Below, piece after piece: positions 1-8,494 of a stretch of 64,000 nt of DNA (position 1 is its first letter; each line of letters starts with the position of its first letter). The DNA is taken from contig NZ_AULW01000030.1 of NCBI RefSeq assembly GCF_000422485.1, positions 88,377 through 152,376 on the forward strand, written 5' to 3'. Both the position numbers and the translations under genes were made by a program. Under the pieces are notes generated by a model. It did not search any database. It was not told the origin of the DNA and saw nothing but the letters and a program-made list of their open reading frames with translations. The stretch is from Paenibacillus pasadenensis DSM 19293. Its GTDB lineage: Bacteria > Bacillota > Bacilli > Paenibacillales > Paenibacillaceae.

Positions 1-1035
1 GCGGCTGTCGCTCGCCATGATCTGGCCCCATTTTTGCCGCGTCTCGGTCGGGATGTCCTCCGGCATGACGGCGATCTGCACTTCGTCGAGATAAGCGCGT
101 CCTTGGAAATAATGCTCATGCACCGACAGGTCGATCCGCTCCGGCGTCCAGCGGGCAAGCCGGAACGGCCCGGTGCCGGAAGGCAGCTGCCAGAAGCGCT
201 CCGGATCCTCCCGCACGAGATCGGCCGGCAGGATGGAGGCGACCGCGGAGCAGAGCAGCCGCGGCAGCAGCCGGTTCGGCTGGCGCAGCGACAGCCGGAC
301 CGTCCGGTTGTCGAGCGGCACGGCGGCGATCATCGTCTCCAGCAGGAACCGGTTCGGCTGGCCGTCCGCCAGCCGGTTGAGCGTGAAGCATACATCCTCG
401 GAGGTCATCTCCGTGCCGTGGTGGAAACGGATCCCTTTGCGCAGATGGAACACCCAGACGCGCGCATCGTCGCTGCATTCCCAGTGATGGGCGAGGGAGG
501 GGAGCAGCTTGCCCTCGCGCGCGTCGAAGTTGAGCAGGCGGTCGAAAATCTGATGGATCAGATGGGAGTCGAACGAAAAGAACATCCGGGCGGGATCGAG
601 CGACACGGGGGGCCGATAGACCGGCAGCCGGAAGATGTCCCGCTGGTCCAAGAGGCCCTCGGCGATCCGGTCGGAGCCGAAGTGGCCGTTCAGGAAGTCG
701 ACGAAGCGGTCTCGGGCCGCGGTCCGGTCGCCATGATGCTTCATCAGTCTGAACGCCTTCTGATAATCGCCGTTGCCGGCCATCTGCTTGGCCGTATCGA
801 GCAGGAACTGCTCGCGGCTCATGAGGAACTCGATGCGCGAGCGGACGCCGCGGCCGCGGCCGGCATGCCAGCGCAGCCAGTTCTCCTCCTCCAGCTTGCG
901 GATGATCAGCTTGACGTTGCGCTCGGTGCAGTGGAACAGCTCGGCCAGCTCCTCGAGCGACACCTCGACGATCGTATCGGGGTCCATGACGCGGTAATGG
1001 TCGAGCAGCAGCAAATACCTCTCGGCGCTAAGCAT
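1..1035 (-). CDS. SgrR-type regulator with solute-binding-protein-like domain (partial)
   Basis: Runs leftward off the window, so only the first 345 residues are visible and no stop is seen. Residues about 1-95 are a winged-helix DNA-binding part (LEELAELFHCTERNVK). From about residue 160 the protein resembles SBP_bac_5 (DppA/OppA-type) binding proteins, with the usual segments for substrate-lobe folding (LRKGIRFHHGTEMTSEDV). This pairing defines the SgrR/YbaE family, cytoplasmic regulators that probably sense a small solute through the binding-protein fold. The ATG at 1035 has AAAGGAG about 11 bases upstream. The divergent small gene at 1240 is the nearest partner. Family assignment is firm; the target and ligand are unknown. 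Confidence 0.85.
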   Translation of the reverse strand, partial: MLSAERYLLLLDHYRVMDPDTIVEVSLEELAELFHCTERNVKLIIRKLEEENWLRWHAGRGRGVRSRIEFLMSREQFLLDTAKQMAGNGDYQKAFRLMKHHGDRTAARDRFVDFLNGHFGSDRIAEGLLDQRDIFRLPVYRPPVSLDPARMFFSFDSHLIHQIFDRLLNFDAREGKLLPSLAHHWECSDDARVWVFHLRKGIRFHHGTEMTSEDVCFTLNRLADGQPNRFLLETMIAAVPLDNRTVRLSLRQPNRLLPRLLCSAVASILPADLVREDPERFWQLPSGTGPFRLARWTPERIDLSVHEHYFQGRAYLDEVQIAVMPEDIPTETRQKWGQIMASDSR

Positions 1036-1137
1036 GACAGTTCCTTTCTCCTTTTTTTGGCTCATCGCATCCGGGACAAGCGATGCGGGCCAAGGGCAGC
1101 GTTTTCTTTCCTGAAAAAGAGGAAGCATTCGGATTTA

Positions 1138-1167
1138 ATTGTACACTTTTTGTTCCTGTTATGTCAT
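1138..1167 (-). promoter_or_regulatory. Predicted sigma-A promoter for the SgrR-type gene
   Basis: On the minus strand ATGACA (-35) and TACAAT (-10) are separated by 18 bases, about 100 bases upstream of the ATG at 1035. Sequence match only. Confidence 0.45.
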
Positions 1168-1239
1168 GAGATACTTGGTTCAGGGCAAAAAGAAGAACAA
1201 AGAACGAATCCAATCCAGCCCGCGAGGAGATATGAACCG

Positions 1240-1434
1240 ATGTACGAAACGATTTATCGACATGAGATGGAGATCCAGCGCCATCATCGAAGCTCCGCCA
1301 CCCACAGAAGGCTGTTTAACGCCGTGAACGAGCTGACGCCGAAAGCGAACAATTCCGATTATAGAGGCCGTATGAGCCGTCAGATCTGGAAGCCGCTGCA
1401 CGCGATGATCGTCTTCACGGGCTTGCGCAAATGA
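1240..1434 (+). CDS. Small basic hypothetical protein (64 aa)
   Basis: A 64-residue open frame (MYETIYRHEMEIQRHH...) rich in Arg and His, with GAGGAG just upstream of the ATG. It ends 28 bases before a strong bidirectional hairpin, which supports a rightward transcript ending there. No domain is recognised. It is divergent from the SgrR-type gene, whose targets are often neighbours, so it may be under that regulator; this is inference. An alternative ATG at 1232 opens only a 31-codon frame and is less likely. Confidence 0.4.
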   Translation: MYETIYRHEMEIQRHHRSSATHRRLFNAVNELTPKANNSDYRGRMSRQIWKPLHAMIVFTGLRK

Positions 1435-1461
1435 GCCGCGGCGCCGCAGTCAAAAAAGGAC

Positions 1462-1519
1462 AAAAGCGAAGGGCATGAGAAGGACCGGAAATCCGGAACC
1501 TCTCATGCCCTTCGCTTTT
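1462..1519. terminator. Bidirectional rho-independent terminator
   Basis: A 19-bp perfect stem (1462-1480 with 1501-1519) whose outer ends are A4 and T4-5, giving a U-run in both directions. It lies between the convergent small gene and HAD gene. Confidence 0.85.
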
Positions 1520-1531
1520 TGGTTCAGGCTG

Positions 1532-2284
1532 TTAGGAAATTCGGCCGCGGTACGAGGCGATGCCCTGCGGAACATCCCGCAGATGCTTCAGCTGCAGGAA
1601 CGCCCCTTGGGGCTCGACATCGATCGTCACGATATTGTACTCCCACTCGGTGAACGGCTCCACGTGGATCGCATGGATGCCGGTCGAAAGCGCCGGCACG
1701 ACGTCGGTGCGGATGGAATTGCCGACCATCCACGTCTGGGAGCGGTCGAATCCGCCCGAGCGGAGGATGTCCTCCAGCGCGGCGGTATTTTTGTGCTGGC
1801 GGATATAGATCCGGTCTCCGAAATACCGCTGCAGGCCGAGCCGATCGACCTTGCGCTGCTGGATCAGCGGCTCGCCGCCCGTATACAGATGCAGCCGATG
1901 GCCGGCCTCGGCCAGCTCCTCGAGCGTGCTCTCCATATCGGGGTAGGGCTCCGCCTCTTGCTCGTAGACGCTCTGTCCCATGCTCCACAGCAGGTCGATC
2001 TCATCGGAGCCTTCCTCGCGTCCGGTAAGTCGGGACAAGTCGATGTAGGTGTCCAGGAAGGATTGCGGGAAATGGTCGCTCTTGAAGCCGATCGCATGGA
2101 CGCCGGCGATGTCGATCTCCTGCTGCTTGCGGCGGATGACAGCCTCCGTCAGCTCGGGATAGGCGTGAAACCAGGTCAGCATGGCGTCGACGAACTGGTC
2201 GATGACCAGATTGAAATATTTGTTGCAGTGGATGAGCGTGTCATCCAGATCGAACAGGATGGTCTGCGGCGTAGGCTTGGCCAT
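1532..2284 (-). CDS. HAD superfamily hydrolase
   Basis: 250-residue cytoplasmic HAD-fold phosphatase. Motif I is DLDDT near residues 12-16 (nucleophile Asp and general acid Asp). Motif II is YTGG near residue 135, followed by the motif III Lys in QQRK, and motif IV is GNSIRTD near residue 193. The alpha-helical cap between motifs I and II suggests a C1-type cap (PGP/YjjG-like), which acts on small phosphorylated metabolites. The substrate cannot be read from the sequence. It is followed by a strong terminator and stands alone. AAGGGA lies about 13 bases before the ATG, so translation may be modest. Confidence 0.85.
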   Translation of the reverse strand: MAKPTPQTILFDLDDTLIHCNKYFNLVIDQFVDAMLTWFHAYPELTEAVIRRKQQEIDIAGVHAIGFKSDHFPQSFLDTYIDLSRLTGREEGSDEIDLLWSMGQSVYEQEAEPYPDMESTLEELAEAGHRLHLYTGGEPLIQQRKVDRLGLQRYFGDRIYIRQHKNTAALEDILRSGGFDRSQTWMVGNSIRTDVVPALSTGIHAIHVEPFTEWEYNIVTIDVEPQGAFLQLKHLRDVPQGIASYRGRIS

Positions 2285-2391
2285 AAGCGGTCGTTGTCCC
2301 TTCTGGTCTGACTGGAGCAGTCAAGCTTTTGACTCCAATCTACTGCACCGGGGAACATCCGTCAAACGGTCGCGTCGGCGCCGCAGCCGAT

Positions 2392-2610
2392 CTATGCGTA
2401 TCGCTGCGTCTTGGCGGCGAGATTCTTCTTGATGAAGGCGATGCGCTGCCGGACATAGAAATCGCGGCTCTCGCCCTTGAGCTCCGAAGGAGTCACGGAG
2501 GAACGGGAGCCGTTGTCGATAATCGTCAGCCGGCCGTCATCGTAGAATTTGAAGGTCAGATCGCGGAAGGGGCGGTGGCGTTCGACAAATCGAAGGTGGT
2601 TGCAATTCAT
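2392..2610 (-). CDS. Small hypothetical protein, predicted SOS-regulated
   Basis: 72-residue basic protein starting MNCNHLRF. An in-frame TTG at 2631 would add 7 residues but lacks a ribosome binding site, whereas ATG 2610 has GGAG about 10 bases upstream. No domain is recognised. The sequence has a short beta-rich part (TFKFYDDGRLTIID) and a helical basic tail. Its promoter (TATAAT on the minus strand, 2666-2661) sits between two LexA-like boxes at 2640-2653 and 2668-2681, so DNA damage is the likely inducer. Confidence that it is a real gene rests on that promoter rather than on homology. Confidence 0.55.
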   Translation of the reverse strand: MNCNHLRFVERHRPFRDLTFKFYDDGRLTIIDNGSRSSVTPSELKGESRDFYVRQRIAFIKKNLAAKTQRYA

Positions 2611-2639
2611 CTCGATCACGCTCCAGATCAAGGAATGGA

Positions 2640-2681
2640 GGAACGTTTGTTCCTGTTTTGATTATAGCAAACATTTGTTCG
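2640..2681 (-). promoter_or_regulatory. Promoter with two LexA (DinR)-like boxes
   Basis: Box 1 is GGAACGTTTGTTCC (2640-2653), with a perfect GAAC-N4-GTTC core. Box 2, read on the minus strand, is CGAACAAATGTTTG (2681-2668). The Bacillus consensus is CGAACRNRYGTTYC, so box 2 matches 13 of 14 and box 1 matches 12. A minus-strand TATAAT (2666-2661) lies between them, so box 2 covers the spacer and box 1 covers the start site of the 72-residue gene. The rightward ABC gene could share this control. Confidence 0.65.
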
Positions 2682-2788
2682 CGTGGAAAGTGTTTTTTCA
2701 ATCCCGTACACTGGTGGAATAAGGATGACAACGATTGCAGGCCGGCAGCGAATTCATGCCGGACCGCCAGAAGGAGTGCAGCAGCGCC

Positions 2789-3511
2789 ATGATCCATATC
2801 GCCCATCTCAAGAAACAGTTGCCCGCCGGCCCGACCGTGCTCGACGACATCAGCTTCCGGGCGGACGACGGGGAATTCATCGCCATCAAGGGAGCGAGCG
2901 GCAGCGGGAAGTCGATGCTGCTCAAATGCCTCGCGCTTCACGAAAGCTGGACCTCCGGAACGTACAAGCTGGACGGCAAGGAAGTGCCGACGACCTGGTC
3001 GGGCCGCTATCGGATCCGCCGCCAGGTCGCGCTGATCGAGGAGAAGCCGTCGCTTCATCCCGGCCGCACCGCGCTCAAGAACGTGCTCGTCGGCTCGGCG
3101 GCGCAGGCATCCGTCTTCCGGCGGCTGACCGGCATGGTCCGCAGCGACGACTACATGGGCGCGATGGACACGATCGAGAAGCTCGGCCTGCTCGACAAAG
3201 CCCACAGCAAGGCGGACAAGCTGAGCGGCGGCGAGCGGCAGCGCGTCGCCATCGCCCGAGCGCTCGTCCACGGCGCCAAGGTGCTGCTCGCGGACGAGCC
3301 GGTGTCCGGACTCGACCCTCACGCGGCGGAGAAGGTGCTCGGCGATCTCAAGCGGCTGTGCAAGGAGCAGGGGCTGATCGTGATCGCCGTGCTCCATCAG
3401 GGCGACTGGGCCGAGCGCTACGCCGACCGCATCATCGGGCTGAACAGCGGCAAAGTCGCGCTGCAGGTGAACGGCCGCAGGCTGACCGAGCGCGAAAAGA
3501 ACTTGCTTTGA
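2789..3511 (+). CDS. Orphan ABC transporter ATP-binding protein, PhnC-like
   Basis: 240-residue ABC ATPase with Walker A GASGSGKS, signature LSGGERQR, Walker B VLLADEP and an H-loop His in VLHQGDW. The closest family resemblance is to phosphonate-import ATPases (PhnC). No permease or binding protein is adjacent, so substrate and partners are unknown. It could energise a transporter encoded elsewhere. ATG 2789 is chosen because AAGGAG lies 12 bases upstream; ATG codons at 2735 and 2756 have no such site. It starts divergently from the LexA-box promoter region. Confidence 0.8.
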   Translation: MIHIAHLKKQLPAGPTVLDDISFRADDGEFIAIKGASGSGKSMLLKCLALHESWTSGTYKLDGKEVPTTWSGRYRIRRQVALIEEKPSLHPGRTALKNVLVGSAAQASVFRRLTGMVRSDDYMGAMDTIEKLGLLDKAHSKADKLSGGERQRVAIARALVHGAKVLLADEPVSGLDPHAAEKVLGDLKRLCKEQGLIVIAVLHQGDWAERYADRIIGLNSGKVALQVNGRRLTEREKNLL

Positions 3512-3587
3512 CCAAGCGGCATGATTTTCCGCCCTCCCTTCATACAATCGGAATGATCGATTCTATGGATATGGCAGGTGGAGAATC

Positions 3588-4199
3588 ATGCCGTTCGTGC
3601 AACCGGCTTCCGTACACACGAGCCGCGTCGTCAGGCCCAAGACCGAGCTGCTGCTGCCGGTCGTCTCGATCGCAGGCGAGGAGGAGGCGACAGCCGCGAT
3701 CAACGGCTCGATCCGCTCGGCGGCGCGGATGCTGATGGAGGAGCAGGGCTCGCTGGACGATCCCCGCTCCGAGATGCTCGGCTTTTACGAGCTCAAGAAC
3801 AACCAGAAGGGCGTGCTCAGCCTCTCGCTCTTCAACTACGCCTATACCGGCGGAGCGCACGGCCTGACGCTGCAGCGCTCGCTCACCTTCCTGAACGACG
3901 AAGGCAAGCCGATTCCGCTGTCCGGGCTGTTCAAGCCGGGCTCCGACTACCGCAAGCGGCTGTCGGAGCTGGTGGCGCGCCAGATCAAGCAGCGGGACAT
4001 CCAGACGCTGCAGCCGTTCGAGGGCATCCGGCCCGACCAGGATTACTACATCGCCGACCGCGCGCTCGTCATCTGGTTCAGCGTGTACGAGATCACCCCT
4101 TACGTGTTCGGTTTTCCTTATTTTCCGATTTCCGTCTACGACCTGACCGACCTGATCCGCGAGGACGGTCCGCTCGGCGTCATGGACGTCAACGATTAA
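3588..4199 (+). CDS. DUF3298/DUF4163 domain protein (RsiV-like fold)
   Basis: 203 residues. The N-terminal half resembles DUF4163 and the second half DUF3298 (NYAYTGGAHG, then YYIADRALVIWFSVYEI), the fold of the RsiV anti-sigma factor's lysozyme-binding domain. Unlike RsiV it has no signal peptide, lipobox or transmembrane helix, so as read it is cytoplasmic or loosely attached. It is followed after 22 bases by a permease gene and is probably cotranscribed with it. Family placement is good and function unknown. Confidence 0.75.
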   Translation: MPFVQPASVHTSRVVRPKTELLLPVVSIAGEEEATAAINGSIRSAARMLMEEQGSLDDPRSEMLGFYELKNNQKGVLSLSLFNYAYTGGAHGLTLQRSLTFLNDEGKPIPLSGLFKPGSDYRKRLSELVARQIKQRDIQTLQPFEGIRPDQDYYIADRALVIWFSVYEITPYVFGFPYFPISVYDLTDLIREDGPLGVMDVND

Positions 4200-4221
4200 G
4201 GGAGCGAAGGGGGACGAGGGC

Positions 4222-5841
4222 ATGTGGATCTGGATCGGATTCGGCATGTACGGAGCGGCGGCGCTGGCATGGCTTGCCGTGTTCGCGGCGGCGGAGCGGC
4301 GGCGCCAGCTCGGCGGATACCAGTCGCTGACGAAGTACGCGGCCTACATCCAGTTCATGCAGGACAAGAGCGAGCTGAACCGATACGGATATGCGCAGCG
4401 GCTGAAAAGGGCGTTCGGGCCGTTCGCCGCGTTCGCGCTGCCGTTCAACGCGATGGCGCTGCTCGGCGGCGGAGCGCTGTTCCTGCATGTCGCCGGACCG
4501 GGGGCGGCCGGCGGGCTTATCCTGTGGGCCTGGCCGCTGCTCGGCCTGGGTGCGCTGGCCGTGCATGCGGTGTCGGCGGAGCTGATGTCCGCCGTGCCGA
4601 CGGCCAAAGGAACGTCCCACGCGGCCGAATGGCTGGCCGGGAAGGCGGCCGGCAGAGCGAGCGGCTTGCTGCGGCTCGGCGGCCAGTGGGCGCTCGCGGC
4701 CTGGATGAGCCTGGAGGCGGCCCGCTGGCTCGGCCAGTCCTGGCAGGGCTGGCTCGGCGGATCAGCCGCCGCGGTCGCGGCAGTCGCGCTGGCGTTCGCG
4801 CTGGCGCTGCAAGGACTCGTTTGCCTGGCCGGCAACGGCTGCTTCGGCTTCGTGCAGCGGGCGGTCGCCGCCGTCCAGATCGGCTGCTGCCTGCTGCTGC
4901 TGGCGCTGCTCGCCGGGGCGCTGTGGCCGAACTACTCGCTGCCGTCGATCTTGCCGCCGCTCGGTCAAGGCGCGGGGACGGGCGCCGTTCCGCTGAACGC
5001 CGACTGGGCGCTCGGCGCGCTGCTGCTGTGGAGGCTGTTCCTGTCCGGCGGAGCGGCGGAAGCCGCGGCCGAGGAGACGGTGGAGCCGCGGATGCGCCTG
5101 CCCTGGGGACAGTTCCAGTCGGCGGCTTATCTATACACGGGCGGCTACGTGCTGCTGGCGCTGGCCGCCATGTACGCCGCGTCCCGGCCGCTCGGCGGCG
5201 CAGCCGGCGCGTGGCTCCACCCCGTCAGCTCGGCCATTGCGAGCTCGCCGGGCGCGGTGCTGGCGCTTGACGCGCTGGTCGCGGTCAGCCTGCTGGGCGG
5301 CTCGCTCTCGCTGCTGTTCGCCTCGACGAGGCTTGCCGGCGCGCTCGCCCGCGACAGCAGCCATCCCGCCCTGGCCCGGCTCGCGCGGGTTGCCGTCAAG
5401 CGGCGCACCTACGACGGAGCCGCCATGCTGGCCGTCCTGGCGGCAGCGGCGCTTGCCGCAGGCTCGGCGCTGCTGCCGGCTTCCGGCGGCGCGCAGACGG
5501 CCTTCCTGCTCGCGCTCGGCGTCATGCTGCATCATGGAGCGCTGCTGCTTCCGCTCTCCGGCCTGCTGCGGCTGCGTCGGGGGCAGGAGCATCCGGCGCT
5601 GGCTCCGCTCTGGTCGCCCGGGCCCGCGCGCGGGCTGCTGCGCTGGACAGCGGCCGCCGTCCTGGCCGTTGTCGCGGCGGCCGCGGCCGCCATCAGCCCG
5701 GCCGCCCTGGCCGCGGCGCTGGTCTGGCTCGCGGCGGCGCTGCTCGCTTCACGGCCGCTTGCCGCCGCAGGAGCGGCGGACAGCCGCAGCCTGCCGAGCC
5801 GCCAGGAGCTGCTGCAGCTGGAGCGCTCCCATCCCCAATAG
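4222..5841 (+). CDS. Diverged APC-superfamily (amino-acid permease-like) membrane protein
   Basis: 539 residues with about 11-12 hydrophobic segments, extremely rich in Ala, Leu and Gly. The piece AEETVEPRMRLPWG near residues 285-300 resembles the loop between helices 6 and 7 of APC amino-acid transporters (EE...NPRR..PRA). The first third shows the usual helix-break pattern only weakly, so this is a distant member. Probable role is amino-acid or related solute transport across the cytoplasmic membrane. It lies 22 bases after the DUF3298 gene, suggesting one transcript. A short inverted repeat (GGGAAAT...ATTTCCC) follows the stop. Confidence 0.65.
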   Translation: MWIWIGFGMYGAAALAWLAVFAAAERRRQLGGYQSLTKYAAYIQFMQDKSELNRYGYAQRLKRAFGPFAAFALPFNAMALLGGGALFLHVAGPGAAGGLILWAWPLLGLGALAVHAVSAELMSAVPTAKGTSHAAEWLAGKAAGRASGLLRLGGQWALAAWMSLEAARWLGQSWQGWLGGSAAAVAAVALAFALALQGLVCLAGNGCFGFVQRAVAAVQIGCCLLLLALLAGALWPNYSLPSILPPLGQGAGTGAVPLNADWALGALLLWRLFLSGGAAEAAAEETVEPRMRLPWGQFQSAAYLYTGGYVLLALAAMYAASRPLGGAAGAWLHPVSSAIASSPGAVLALDALVAVSLLGGSLSLLFASTRLAGALARDSSHPALARLARVAVKRRTYDGAAMLAVLAAAALAAGSALLPASGGAQTAFLLALGVMLHHGALLLPLSGLLRLRRGQEHPALAPLWSPGPARGLLRWTAAAVLAVVAAAAAAISPAALAAALVWLAAALLASRPLAAAGAADSRSLPSRQELLQLERSHPQ

Positions 5842-5959
5842 GCTCGGGAAATGTTGGGCCTGACTATTTCCCGGGGAAGCGCAGAATGCAACACGATTAA
5901 AAAAGTTTCGACACGCCCTGTCGCAAAGACGGCTTTCGGTGTCGAGAAGAGGGGGCGGG

Positions 5960-5989
5960 TTGCCGGAGGGCGCCCGCTTCTTTTATAAT
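5960..5989 (+). promoter_or_regulatory. Predicted sigma-A promoter for the MOSC gene
   Basis: TTGCCG (5960-5965) and TATAAT (5984-5989) are separated by 18 bases, giving a start near 5996. The promoter overlaps an upstream ATG at 5988, which therefore cannot be the start codon. Confidence 0.65.
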
Positions 5990-6014
5990 GGGCCGGAAAG
6001 GGAGGCGGAAGCAG

Positions 6015-6668
6015 GTGGAGCATAAGGAGCGCAAGATCGTTTCGGTCAATGTCGGCTTGCCGGCGGCTGTCCGCCACGGCAGCCAGACGGTCATGACCGG
6101 CATCTTCAAATATCCGAGCGAAGGCGCGGTGCGGCTCGGAAGGACCGGGCCGGATGGGGACGGACAAGCCGACCTCAAGCATCACGGCGGGCCGGACAAG
6201 GCAGTCTGCGCCTATTCCGGACATCATTACCCGGAGTGGGAGCAGCGGCTGGAGCGGCAGCTCGGCTGGGGAGCTTTCGGCGAGAACCTGACGCTGAGCG
6301 GGATGGATGAGGAAGCGGTCGTCATCGGCGACCGCTATCGCTGCGGACAGGCGCTGCTGGAGGTCAGCCAGCCTCGTCAGCCTTGCTTCAAGCTCGGGCT
6401 GAGGCATGAGGAGCCGCAGCTGACGCTATGGGTCCAGCAGAGCGGGCGGACCGGCTATTATTTCCGCGTCGTCGAAGAAGGAGAGGCCGCAGCCGGCATG
6501 GAGCTGTCGCTGGAGCATCGCCCCGCGCACGGCATGACCGTCGCCGAGGCGAACCGCATCTACTACACGGCCAAGAAGGACGCGCAGGCGATCCGCGAGC
6601 TGCTGGTCGTGCCGGAGCTGGCCGACAGCTGGCGGACGGTCTTGTCCTCCCGGCTCGAATCGCTTTGA
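6015..6668 (+). CDS. MOSC domain protein, YiiM family
   Basis: 217 residues. The order KHHGGPDKAV - GAFGENLT - QPRQPCFKLG is that of YiiM-type MOSC proteins, in which the conserved Cys (here in QPC) ligates molybdenum cofactor. YiiM of E. coli detoxifies N-hydroxylated base analogues such as 6-hydroxylaminopurine, and a similar role is likely here. The GTG at 6015 is preferred because GGAGG lies 9 bases upstream and the predicted transcript begins near 5996, after the alternative ATG. It is convergent with ypdA, with the first dif-like element between them. Confidence 0.85.
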   Translation: MEHKERKIVSVNVGLPAAVRHGSQTVMTGIFKYPSEGAVRLGRTGPDGDGQADLKHHGGPDKAVCAYSGHHYPEWEQRLERQLGWGAFGENLTLSGMDEEAVVIGDRYRCGQALLEVSQPRQPCFKLGLRHEEPQLTLWVQQSGRTGYYFRVVEEGEAAAGMELSLEHRPAHGMTVAEANRIYYTAKKDAQAIRELLVVPELADSWRTVLSSRLESL

Positions 6669-6719
6669 CGAAGCCGGGTTCAGAGGGCCCTTTTGGATAA
6701 GGGCCATTTTACGGAGGCG

Positions 6720-6753
6720 TTACCTTTGTAAGTCGAATTATGTAAACCATTAA
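6720..6753 (+). repeat. dif-like element, copy 1
   Basis: Layout is an 11-base arm (6721-6731) ending TTTGTAA, a 6-base centre GTCGAA, and a second arm TTATGTAAACC (6738-6748), followed by ATTAA. The second arm matches the XerD arm of Firmicute dif (TTATGTAAACT) at 10 of 11 bases. A second copy with the same arm and flanks is at 9765-9797 in the same orientation. Confidence 0.55.
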
Positions 6754-6782
6754 TCCTCTTAACTAAAAGACGGCCGAAACCG

Positions 6783-6812
6783 AAAAAGACCGGCCGCGAG
6801 CGCGGACCGGTC
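6783..6812 (-). terminator. Terminator of ypdA
   Basis: GACCGG-CCGC pairs with GCGG-CCGGTC with one bulged A (6788-6812). On the minus strand it runs into T5 (6787-6783). Confidence 0.65.
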
Positions 6813-6827
6813 CAGAATTGGCTTCGA

Positions 6828-7805
6828 TCATGCTCTTGCGAGCAGATGATCGGCGATCTTGACGCCGTGGAAGCGTCCCGTCTCGATGAAGATCTCGTTC
6901 GCTTCATGCCGAGAGGCGACGACGCCGGCGAGGTAGACGCCCGGCACGTTCGTCTGCATCGTGTCGGAGTCGAAGTATGGATAGCCCTCCGGCTCGATTG
7001 CCACGCCGATGGAGCGGAGGAAGTCGCGATCCGGATGGAAGCCGGTCAGCGCGAGCACGAAATCGTTCGGCAGCTTGGCCTGCTCGCCGTCCTCGCTCTG
7101 CACGACGATGCTCGCGGGCGCGATCTCGACGACGCGGGAGTGGAACAGCATGCGGATTCGCTCTTTGCGGACGAGGCTCTCGAACACGGGCAGCACCCAC
7201 GGCTTGATCGATGGGGAATAAGCCGGCTTGCGGTAGACGACCGTCACCTTGGCCCCGGCCCGCTCAAGCTCCAGCGCGGCGTCGATGGCCGAGTTGCTGC
7301 CGCCGATGATCGCGACGTCCATGCCGGTATACGGATGGGCTTCGCGGAAAAAGTGGCTGACCTTGGGCAAGTCCTCGCCGGGAATGCCGATCCGGTTCGG
7401 ATGATCGAAGTAGCCGGTGGCGACGACGACCGCCGCGCAGCGGTAGGCCCGCTCCTCGCCATGCCTCGTCCGCGTGCTCAGCGCGAAGCCGTCCGGCTGC
7501 GGCACGACGGACTCGACCTTCTCGTAGGCGTGGACGCGGACGCCGCCGCGCAGCGCGACGGTGCGGTAGTAGTTGAGCGCCTCCAGCCGCGTCGGCTTCT
7601 CCTGCGCGGTCGTGAACGGCACGCCGCCGATCTCCAGCAGCTCCGGGGAGCTGAAGAAGCTCAGGTAGGTCGGGTACTGGGAAATGGAGTGGACGAGATT
7701 CTCTTTTTCGATGATGAGCGCGTCGATGCCGCGGGCTCGCAGCTCGAGAGCCGCGGCCAGGCCGCATGGTCCGGCGCCGATGATGATGACTTGTTCCTGC
7801 TGCAA
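6828..7805 (-). CDS. ypdA: YpdA-type bacillithiol disulfide reductase (FAD/NADPH)
   Basis: 325-residue flavoprotein with the N-terminal FAD site GAGPCG (residues 10-15), whose Cys is the signature Cys of YpdA. A second Rossmann site, GGSNSA near residue 168, binds NADPH. HEANEIFIETGRFHG is the family's C-terminal signature. YpdA (Bdr) reduces oxidised bacillithiol disulfide and keeps the thiol pool reduced in bacillithiol-using Firmicutes. It is transcribed alone and ends in its own terminator. It lies inside the segment bounded by the two dif-like elements. The ATG at 7805 keeps the FAD site at the expected distance from the N terminus. Confidence 0.9.
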   Translation of the reverse strand: MQQEQVIIIGAGPCGLAAALELRARGIDALIIEKENLVHSISQYPTYLSFFSSPELLEIGGVPFTTAQEKPTRLEALNYYRTVALRGGVRVHAYEKVESVVPQPDGFALSTRTRHGEERAYRCAAVVVATGYFDHPNRIGIPGEDLPKVSHFFREAHPYTGMDVAIIGGSNSAIDAALELERAGAKVTVVYRKPAYSPSIKPWVLPVFESLVRKERIRMLFHSRVVEIAPASIVVQSEDGEQAKLPNDFVLALTGFHPDRDFLRSIGVAIEPEGYPYFDSDTMQTNVPGVYLAGVVASRHEANEIFIETGRFHGVKIADHLLARA

Positions 7806-7972
7806 CGTACCTTCAACCTCCGTTCGGACGCCTTGCCGGCGCCTGCTGTACTAGCTATTGTACCTTCGCCTGATTTTGGAGGCAACCGCAGGCTTTCTCT
7901 ATGGCGCAGAGGGGATTTCATGTATAATGGATTCACTAACACGGTTATGTGGCTTATAGAGGGGGATCTGGA

Positions 7973-8494
7973 ATGCAGCGGAGATTTGTGATTGAAGCGG
8001 TCATGGTGGCGACTTATGGACAGCTGCTCGTTCCGAGCCTGCCGGTTGACTTCGTGCTGCCTTACTCCACGGTTCTGGAGCTATACGAGATGAAGGACAG
8101 CCCGGAGCCCGTCATGGACGATCCGACCGAGGACGCTTTCGTGCGGGGCAAGATCGGCGAGCTGATCCTATTTTTCGAGGATTCGCTCAACCGCAAGAAG
8201 ATCGAGCGCGCTTTGACGGTGCCGTGGAGGGAGAGCTCTCCGCTCATCCTGAACGACCGCATCCAGTTTACGGTCGTGAACGCGGTGGACAATGCGCATT
8301 ATGGAGAATATTTCGATCCGGTGGAGACAGAGCTGCTGCTGACGGCCTCCAAGTTCGATATTCCGATCCTGTCGGATCAATACGAGTTCCAGGATCGGCT
8401 GATCGAGGCGGAGGTGCCGGTGCAGGTATTCGACATCGAGGACTTCGACTACGCGGTCGAAGAAGGCGCGCAGCCTCAGCTGTTCGACCACTAG
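7973..8494 (+). CDS. Acidic conserved-type hypothetical protein
   Basis: 173 residues, clearly acidic and soluble. I do not recognise the family. It carries a segment of about 20 acidic and hydrophobic residues near 130-150 (VPVQVFDIEDFDYAVEEG) and no signal peptide. ATG 7973 follows AGAGGGGGA at a good distance; an in-frame upstream start at 7949 lacks one. TATAAT at 7923-7928 is a probable -10 box. The stop codon lies inside the first unit of a 35-bp tandem repeat. Divergent from ypdA and convergent with the recombinase gene. Confidence 0.75.
   Translation: MQRRFVIEAVMVATYGQLLVPSLPVDFVLPYSTVLELYEMKDSPEPVMDDPTEDAFVRGKIGELILFFEDSLNRKKIERALTVPWRESSPLILNDRIQFTVVNAVDNAHYGEYFDPVETELLLTASKFDIPILSDQYEFQDRLIEAEVPVQVFDIEDFDYAVEEGAQPQLFDH

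Noticed and set aside
34..1434. 466-codon frame on the plus strand over the SgrR-type gene
   Set aside because: The minus strand encodes a clear SgrR-type protein across 1-1035. Only the last 64 codons (1240-1434), with their own ribosome site, may be real.
5984..6014. ATG at 5988 as start of the MOSC gene
   Set aside because: It lies within the -10 box, so it is not in the transcript. GTG 6015 has a ribosome site.
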